Source: JBBSUX01 sp038234045
GTDB taxonomy: Bacteria; Pseudomonadota; Gammaproteobacteria; Burkholderiales; Burkholderiaceae_C
Length of the DNA: 11,134 nucleotides
NCBI GenBank assembly: GCA_038234045.1
Contig: JBBSUX010000105.1
Coordinates: 1-11,134, forward strand
Reading direction: 5' to 3'
Below the pieces are notes generated by a model. It saw only the letters and a program-made list of their open reading frames with translations, was not told the DNA's origin and did not search any database. Shown here piece by piece: positions 6,230 to 11,134 of the stretch. How positions within the stretch are numbered: the first letter of the stretch is position 1; every line of letters begins with the position of its first letter. The translations under genes were made by a program, and so were the position numbers.

Positions 6230-7885
6230 ATGGACTTGCAATCACCGCTGCCCTCGGCAACTCCCGGCAAGGATGCCGCGCCGTCTCCCCGTCGCCCGCG
6301 CGGCATCGAAGTGGCAATGCTCGCCAGCGTCTTCGTCATCGCGGCCTGCGGGCTGGTGTACGAGCTGGCGGCGGGCGCGCTGGCTTCGTATCTGCTGGGC
6401 GATTCGGTGCTGCAGTTCTCCACCGTCATCGGCTGTTATTTGTTTGCGATGGGTGTGGGCAGTTGGCTTTCGCGCTTCTTGATGCGACAGCTACCGGCGC
6501 ACTTTTTGCGCATCGAACTATTGGTGGCGCTGGTGGGTGGCATGTTGCCGGCCGTGCTGTTCGCGGCCAATGCGTGGTTGCCCGGCGCGTTTCATTTGCT
6601 GCTGTATGGCTTGGTCGGCGCGGTGGGTGTGCTGGTGGGGTTGGAGATTCCGCTGGTCATGCGCATCCTGCGGCGCGATCTGGTGCTGAGCGAGTTGGTT
6701 TCGCAGGTGCTCACTTTCGATTACCTGGGCGCTCTGGCGGTGTCGCTTGCGTTTCCGCTGCTGCTGGTGCCGCATCTGGGCCTCGTGCGTACGGGGCTCG
6801 CGTTCGGGCTGATGAATGCTGCGGTGGGCGTGTGGGCGCTTTATCTGTTTCGCCATGAATTGCGGCAGCGCGCGGCCCATGCTTTTGCCTGCGCCGCCAC
6901 CATCCTGGTGCTGTGCGTGGGCTTTGTGGCGGCCGACCGCATCACTACGCTGGCGGAAGACAAGCTGTATCAGGAGCCGGTGGTGTTCGCGGCCAATTCG
7001 CCGTACCAACGCATCATCGTCACCGAGGGCAAACACGGGCACCGGCTGTTCCTCAATGGCAACTTGCAGTTCGCCGAAAGCGATGAATACCGCTATCACG
7101 AGGCGCTGGTGCATCCCGTCATGTCGGCTTACGCGAGTTTTTCCGGCTCTGCCGCCAACGGCCCCGGATCGCCGCGCCGAGTGGCGGTGCTGGGCGGCGG
7201 CGACGGTATGGCGGTACGCGAGATTTTGAAATATCCCGATGTGCAAAGCGTCACGCTGGTGGAGCTCGATCCCAACATGACGCGGCTCTTCACCGACAAC
7301 GCCGCGCTCGCCAAGCTCAATGGCCATTCGCTCTCTTCGCCCAAGGTGCACATCGTCAACACCGATGCGTTTGGCTGGCTGCAGGGTAGCGATGCGGGCA
7401 AAAATTCGGCTGACAAATCAGGCGAAAACGCGGGCGGGCTGGGCCCCGACGATCTGTTCGATGTGATCGTGGTCGATTTCCCTGATCCCACCAACTTCGC
7501 CATCGGCAAGCTCTACACGCGTTCGTTCTACGCGCTGCTCGGCCAGCGGCTCGCGGCCGGCGGCTACGCCGTCGTGCAAACCACGTCGCCCTTGATTGCG
7601 CGCCAGAGCTTCTGGACGGTGGTGCAAACGATCGAATCGGCCGGCCTCATCGCCACGCCGTACCACGTCAATGTGCCGAGCTTTGGCGAATGGGGTTTTG
7701 TGATCGCCAGCCACCGGCCGTGGCGCCTGCCCCAGACCTTGCCGGCGGGGCTGCGCTTTCTCGATGTGCAGAGCTTGCCGCTGATGTTCGACTTTCCACG
7801 CGACATGGCGCGCGTGCCGGCGGAGGTGAACCGGTTGTCGAACCAGGTGCTGGTGCAGAGCTACGCCCGCGAGTGGGGCCGGTAG
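6230..7885 (+). CDS. Membrane-anchored spermidine synthase-like aminopropyltransferase
   Basis: The protein (551 residues from ATG 6230) joins a hydrophobic N-terminal half to a polyamine aminopropyltransferase (SpeE-type) domain. Residues 27-245 hold about seven predicted membrane segments. The catalytic domain starts near YQRIIVT (259 on), with DEYRYHE (285-291), the nucleotide-binding loop GGGDGM (322-327), acidic VELDP (E345, D347), NTDAF (377-381) and VVDFPDP with the expected catalytic aspartate D416. SpeE family members transfer an aminopropyl group from decarboxylated SAM to an amine; the exact substrate here is unknown. A Gly/Asn-rich insert sits at about 386-407. GTG 6212, which overlaps the res stop as GTGA, is an alternative start adding six residues; neither start has a strong ribosome-binding site. 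The frame is open back to 6116, but that extension overlaps res and looks like shadow coding. The flavoprotein gene follows after 3 bases. Confidence 0.88.
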   Translation: MDLQSPLPSATPGKDAAPSPRRPRGIEVAMLASVFVIAACGLVYELAAGALASYLLGDSVLQFSTVIGCYLFAMGVGSWLSRFLMRQLPAHFLRIELLVALVGGMLPAVLFAANAWLPGAFHLLLYGLVGAVGVLVGLEIPLVMRILRRDLVLSELVSQVLTFDYLGALAVSLAFPLLLVPHLGLVRTGLAFGLMNAAVGVWALYLFRHELRQRAAHAFACAATILVLCVGFVAADRITTLAEDKLYQEPVVFAANSPYQRIIVTEGKHGHRLFLNGNLQFAESDEYRYHEALVHPVMSAYASFSGSAANGPGSPRRVAVLGGGDGMAVREILKYPDVQSVTLVELDPNMTRLFTDNAALAKLNGHSLSSPKVHIVNTDAFGWLQGSDAGKNSADKSGENAGGLGPDDLFDVIVVDFPDPTNFAIGKLYTRSFYALLGQRLAAGGYAVVQTTSPLIARQSFWTVVQTIESAGLIATPYHVNVPSFGEWGFVIASHRPWRLPQTLPAGLRFLDVQSLPLMFDFPRDMARVPAEVNRLSNQVLVQSYAREWGR

Positions 7886-7888
7886 CCC

Positions 7889-9709
7889 GTGCGTCGTCGT
7901 GATGTTCTGAAGGCCGGGGTGGCTGGCAGCAGCGCCGCTTTCGGGCTCAGCGGGTGTGATGCCGATGCGCATGCGCTGGACGCGATCGCCGGCCGCTTCG
8001 TCGGCGTGGATGTAGAGCGCGGACACCTGATGCGCGAGATGACGGCTGCAGCGAGCTCCAAATCCGGCAAATCTGGCAAATCTGGAAATTGGCCCGCTCC
8101 TGCGATAACGCGCCGCGTGCAGGTGCTCATCGCCGGCGGCGGCATCGCCGGGCTCGCGGCAGCGCGGGCGTTGCGACGCGCGGGTGTGGAAGATTTCGCG
8201 TTGCTGGAGCTGGAGGACAGCACCGGCGGCAACAGTCGCGGCATGGAAGTGGGCGGCATCGCCTGCCCACGCGGCGCGCATTACCTGCCGGTGCCGGGCG
8301 ACGATGCGCCCGAGGTGCAGGATTTTCTGGAAGAGCTCGGCCTGCGCAAACGCGTGGCCGGCCGCTGGACATACGACGAGCTGCATCTGTGTCACAGCCC
8401 GCAGGAACGGCTCTTTATCGATGGGCGTTGGCAGGAAGGTCTGCTGCCGTCGATTGACGCCGCGCCAGTCGCCGCTTTAGCGCCTAAGGCACTTCCGCCA
8501 GTGCCTCCGCCCGCCAACTTCGGCAGCGACCCCCACGTTCCGCCGCCGCTTACCGCCAACGCCGCAGCCACGCTCGCGCAATACCGCCGTTTCGCTTCGC
8601 GCATCAACGCGCTTCGGCATTCCGAGCACTTCGCCATTCCCGTTGCGCGCTCGTCGTTCTCGCCCACGCAACTGGCGCTCGATGCGCAGACCTTTGTGCA
8701 CGGGCTCGATGCCGAAGGCTTCAACGACTCCAAGCTGCGCTGGTATCTGGATTACTGCTGCCATGACGACTACGGTGCGGGCGCGCAAACGGTATCGGCA
8801 TGGGCGGGAGTGCATTACTTCGCCAGCCGCCACGGCTTCGATGCGCCGGGTGAAGCCGATGCCGAGCGTGAACCGGTGCTGACCTGGCCGCAGGGCAACG
8901 GCTTTTTGGCGGATGCCCTGGCGGCGCCATTGCAAGGCCGCGTGCAGGCAGCGCGGGTGGTGCTGCGCATCGAGGAGACGAAGGGCGGCGTGGAGGTGCT
9001 GGCTTGGGATGCCAAAGCCCAACGCATGGAGCGCTGGCTGGCGCAGCAGTGCATCGTTGCGCTGCCGGTTTTTATCGCGGCGCGTGTAGTGGCGCGGCCA
9101 TTCGCCCCGTTGCAGCAAGCGGCCGCTGGCCTGGCATGGGCGCCTTGGCTGGTGGCCAACCTGCGGCTCGATGCGCCGCTGCAAGATCGCCCCGGCGCTG
9201 CGCCGTCGTGGGACAACGTGTTGTACGGCGCGCCGGGCCTGGGCTATGTCGACGCGCGGCACCAGTCACTCGACCCGCGGCCCCGCCCCACCGTGCTCAC
9301 CTATTACCGCGCGCTGGGTGATGTGGCCAACAGCCGCGCGCAGTTGCTGGCGCAGCCGTGGCAAAGCTGGCGCAACGCCGTACTGGCCGAGCTTGGCACT
9401 GCACACCCCGACATCGTGCAGCGCACGCAGCAAATCCAGATGGTTCGCTACGGCCATGCGATGGCGGTGCCACTGCCTGGAAATATGAACAGAATTGGAC
9501 TCCAGCGCAACAGCGGTGTGCGCCATCAGCTATCTTCAAAGGAGCATGTGGACGCCGCTGAATTGGTGCGTGACGGCCGGCTGTTGTTTGCGCATGCCGA
9601 CTGGTCGGGCTATTCCATCTTCGAAGAAGCCTTCACGCGCGGCGATGCTGCCGGCGCGGCCTGCGCAGCACTGGCTGCTGCGGGATCAGCCAGTCGCACT
9701 GCCGCATGA
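7889..9709 (+). CDS. FAD-dependent amine oxidase-like oxidoreductase with Tat/lipoprotein-like N-terminus
   Basis: This 606-residue flavoprotein carries a Rossmann FAD-binding motif, GGGIAGLAAARALRRAG from residue 83, followed by the acidic LLELE and TGGNS, a pattern shared with flavin-containing amine oxidases and phytoene-desaturase-like enzymes. The C-terminal LLFAHADWSGYSIFEEA segment resembles the second FAD-contacting region of that group. The N-terminus RRRDVLKAG fits a twin-arginine signal, and L20-S21-G22-C23 fits a lipobox, so export to the periplasm with lipid anchoring is plausible. Aspartate 24 follows the cysteine, the classical inner-membrane retention residue in enterobacteria. 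The GTG start lies 3 bases after the upstream stop; it is preferred because it places the twin arginines at the N-terminus. Next to an aminopropyltransferase, a polyamine or related amine is the natural substrate guess, but this is inference from context. The lplT start overlaps the stop by 4 bases. Confidence 0.85.
   Translation: MRRRDVLKAGVAGSSAAFGLSGCDADAHALDAIAGRFVGVDVERGHLMREMTAAASSKSGKSGKSGNWPAPAITRRVQVLIAGGGIAGLAAARALRRAGVEDFALLELEDSTGGNSRGMEVGGIACPRGAHYLPVPGDDAPEVQDFLEELGLRKRVAGRWTYDELHLCHSPQERLFIDGRWQEGLLPSIDAAPVAALAPKALPPVPPPANFGSDPHVPPPLTANAAATLAQYRRFASRINALRHSEHFAIPVARSSFSPTQLALDAQTFVHGLDAEGFNDSKLRWYLDYCCHDDYGAGAQTVSAWAGVHYFASRHGFDAPGEADAEREPVLTWPQGNGFLADALAAPLQGRVQAARVVLRIEETKGGVEVLAWDAKAQRMERWLAQQCIVALPVFIAARVVARPFAPLQQAAAGLAWAPWLVANLRLDAPLQDRPGAAPSWDNVLYGAPGLGYVDARHQSLDPRPRPTVLTYYRALGDVANSRAQLLAQPWQSWRNAVLAELGTAHPDIVQRTQQIQMVRYGHAMAVPLPGNMNRIGLQRNSGVRHQLSSKEHVDAAELVRDGRLLFAHADWSGYSIFEEAFTRGDAAGAACAALAAAGSASRTAA
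8060..8086 (+). repeat. Three-copy 9-bp tandem repeat (Lys-Ser-Gly)
   Basis: Three consecutive 9-base units, AAATCCGGC, AAATCTGGC and AAATCTGGA, encode KSG-KSG-KSG (the last base belongs to the next codon). They lie between the signal/N-terminal segment and the FAD-binding domain of the flavoprotein, at about residues 58-66. A short flexible, positively charged linker is the likely consequence. Unit gain or loss would preserve the frame. Confidence 0.85.
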
Positions 9710-10983
9710 GCCTTCACCTGCAAAAGCACCCGCAACCGGGGCCCGCCGCGTCAGCTCCTTTTGCATCGGGCTATCTGCGTCCGCTGGTGCTCTCCCAATT
9801 CCTCGGCGCACTCGCCGACAACGCATTGCTGCTGGTCGCCATCGCGCTCTTGCAGGCGCGCGGCGACGCTGGCTGGATGGCGCCGGCATTGCGCTTTACG
9901 CTTTACGGCGCTTATGTGCTGCTGAGCCCTTTTGCCGGAGCGCTGGCCGACGCGTTCAGCAAAACTCGCGTGTTGCAGTTCACCGCCGGCATCAGACTAT
10001 TGGGCGCCGCACTGATGCTGGCGCATGTTCATCCTCTGCTTGCTTACGGCTTCATCGGCATCGGCGCGGTGGCGCATGGCCCCGCCAAATACGGCGTGCT
10101 GCCCGAAGTGTTGCCGCCCGCCAAGCTGGTGGCAGCCAACGCGTGGCTGGAAGGCGCCACCGTCGTCGCGCTGTTGCTGGGCGTGGTGCTGGGCAGCGCA
10201 TTGCTGGCCGCGCCTGATTGGCGCGCCAACCACGCGCTCATGCCGGGCGCCCTCGGCCTCGCGCATGCGCAGGGCGCGGCCGTTGCCATGCAGGCTCTGT
10301 GGGTGGTTACAGCGGTGTACGCCGCGGCTGCGTTCGTTGCTTTCACCCTGCGCCGAATACCCGAAGCCCAATCCGATGCGCTGGCACATCCCGTCGTTTT
10401 GCTGCGTGGTTTTGCCAGCGACGCCAAATGTCTGTGGGGCGACAGCGCCGCTCGCGTCGCACTGTGCACCACCAGCCTTTTCTGGGCCGCTGCCGCCACC
10501 TTGCAGTTCGTCGTGCTGCAGTGGGCCGCCGAATCGTTAGGGCTCACGCTCGCGCAAGCCGGCTTGCTGCAAGGCGTGCTCGGCATCGGCATGGTGGCCG
10601 GCGCATTGGTCGGTGCCAGCCGAATCGGCCTGGAGCGCGCACACAAAGTGCTGCCGCTGGGTTTGCTGGTGGGCGCCGCCGTCATCGCGATGGGATGGGT
10701 GCATCAGCTGGTGCCGGCTGTGCTGCTGCTGCTGGCAACCGGCGCCATTGCTGCCGTGCTGCTGATCCCGATGAATGCGCTGTTGCAGCATCGCGGCGCG
10801 AAGTTGATTCAGCCCGGCCGCACGATTGCTGTGCAGGCGTTCGCTGAGAATCTGGGGTCGGTGATGTTGCTGGGGGTTTATGGGGGGATGCTGGCGTTGC
10901 AGGTGCCGTTAATGCTGCTGGTGGCTGGGATTGGGGCGACTGTGATGGTGGGTTTGGCATTGACGTTGTGGGTTCGGCGCTGA
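9706..10983 (+). CDS. lplT: Lysophospholipid transporter LplT (major facilitator superfamily)
   Basis: LplT flips lysophospholipids, such as lysophosphatidylethanolamine, from the outer to the inner leaflet of the cytoplasmic membrane, where they are re-acylated. The 425-residue protein (E. coli LplT is about 397) is hydrophobic along its length, with about twelve predicted membrane segments. It shares family landmarks recalled from E. coli LplT: QFLGALADNALL in the first segment (D38, N39), GAYVLLSPFAG, the loop GALADAFSKTRV (78-89), IRLLGAA, and PAKYGVLPE (126-134) followed by KLVAANAWLEGATVVA. The ATG overlaps the upstream stop as ATGA. In enterobacteria lplT sits with the acyltransferase gene aas; no acyltransferase is seen here. 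The coding sequence appears complete, with an insertion sequence starting 14 bases after its stop. Confidence 0.92.
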   Translation: MSLHLQKHPQPGPAASAPFASGYLRPLVLSQFLGALADNALLLVAIALLQARGDAGWMAPALRFTLYGAYVLLSPFAGALADAFSKTRVLQFTAGIRLLGAALMLAHVHPLLAYGFIGIGAVAHGPAKYGVLPEVLPPAKLVAANAWLEGATVVALLLGVVLGSALLAAPDWRANHALMPGALGLAHAQGAAVAMQALWVVTAVYAAAAFVAFTLRRIPEAQSDALAHPVVLLRGFASDAKCLWGDSAARVALCTTSLFWAAAATLQFVVLQWAAESLGLTLAQAGLLQGVLGIGMVAGALVGASRIGLERAHKVLPLGLLVGAAVIAMGWVHQLVPAVLLLLATGAIAAVLLIPMNALLQHRGAKLIQPGRTIAVQAFAENLGSVMLLGVYGGMLALQVPLMLLVAGIGATVMVGLALTLWVRR

Positions 10984-10993
10984 GCATTTTGTA

Positions 10994-10997
10994 CTAG
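10994..10997. other. CTAG, probable target site of the IS5-type element
   Basis: CTAG sits immediately before the putative left end of the insertion sequence. Elements of the IS5 subgroup duplicate a 4-bp YTAR target, which CTAG fits. The matching copy would be at the right end of the element, outside the window, so duplication cannot be confirmed. The first base of the element could also be 10997, since it is part of a GGG run. Confidence 0.5.
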
Positions 10998-11134
10998 GGA
11001 GACTCTGCAAAACCTCGTGCTACCCCGACTATCGCAGGGCGTGAGGTCTCGGCACGATAGAGGCCATGACGCAATCGACCCTTGGCTTTGATCCGCTGCA
11101 CAAGAAGACCCGCAAGGAGATCTTTCTCCAGGAG
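10998..11134 (+). mobile_element. Left end of an IS5-family (IS5 subgroup) insertion sequence, truncated by window edge
   Basis: The element appears to begin with GGAGACTCTGCAAAACC at 10998-11014, which would be the left terminal inverted repeat. A leader of about 50 bases then precedes the transposase start at 11066. The identification rests on the transposase N-terminus and on CTAG at the junction. The right end, the partner inverted repeat and most of the transposase are beyond the window, so completeness and activity cannot be judged. Confidence 0.75.
11066..11134 (+). CDS. IS5-family transposase, N-terminal 23 codons only
   Basis: The frame from ATG 11066 stays open to the last base and encodes 23 residues beginning MTQSTLGFDP and continuing HKKTRKEIFLQE. 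The block TRKEIFL is the same as I recall in the N-terminal region of E. coli IS5 transposase, where a similar short lead precedes it. The catalytic DDE domain lies outside the window. AGAGG at 11059-11063 lies just upstream and may serve as the ribosome-binding site, though its spacing to the ATG is short. The fragment is small, but the motif is distinctive. Confidence 0.78.
   Translation, partial: MTQSTLGFDPLHKKTRKEIFLQE

Noticed and set aside
6518..7351. Antisense open frame of 277 codons opposite the aminopropyltransferase gene
   Set aside because: The product is His/Gln-rich low-complexity sequence, as expected from the reverse of a Leu/Val/Ala-rich membrane protein gene.
8127..8372. 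Small antisense and alternative-frame open frames inside the flavoprotein gene
   Set aside because: They are Arg/Ala/Pro-rich shadow frames opposite the FAD-binding motif and lack supporting start signals.

Overview
The window is GC-rich and very tightly packed. Every supported gene is on the + strand. The gene families, the gene order and the IS5-type transposase suggest a betaproteobacterium of the Burkholderiales, possibly Comamonadaceae; this is an inference from family resemblance and base composition, not from a marker gene.

Bases 1-6215 hold a type III restriction-modification locus of three genes. The first is mod, the DNA methyltransferase, whose 5' end lies outside the window. The second is a 629-residue protein with an AlbA_2 (Schlafen-like) N-terminus, a GHKL-type ATPase domain and winged-helix segments. 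The third is res, the helicase-endonuclease subunit. The middle protein starts 12 bases after mod, and res starts inside its stop codon (ATGA). The methyltransferase would mark self DNA and Res would cut unmodified DNA. The middle protein is a candidate regulator or accessory factor.

Bases 6230-10983 hold three further genes: a membrane-anchored spermidine-synthase-like aminopropyltransferase, an FAD-dependent amine-oxidase-like protein with a twin-arginine/lipoprotein N-terminus, and lplT, a lysophospholipid transporter of the major facilitator superfamily. They are separated by 3 bases and by a 4-base overlap. The first two probably act together in polyamine or amine chemistry at the cytoplasmic membrane. 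lplT belongs to envelope phospholipid maintenance. No terminator or clear intergenic space separates res from this group, so all six genes could be read from one transcript.

Bases 10998-11134 are the left end of an IS5-subgroup insertion sequence, sitting next to a CTAG tetranucleotide 10 bases after the lplT stop. The transposase gene starts at 11066 and runs off the window.

Smaller structures stand out. A 37-bp imperfect inverted repeat pair lies in frame inside mod. A four-copy 21-bp repeat forms a linker in the AlbA_2/ATPase protein. A three-copy 9-bp repeat lies near the N-terminus of the flavoprotein. The putative target-recognition region of mod is clearly poorer in GC than its flanks. 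No RNA genes, CRISPR arrays, replication origins or terminators were seen, and no stretch over 20 bases lies between neighbouring genes before the IS.
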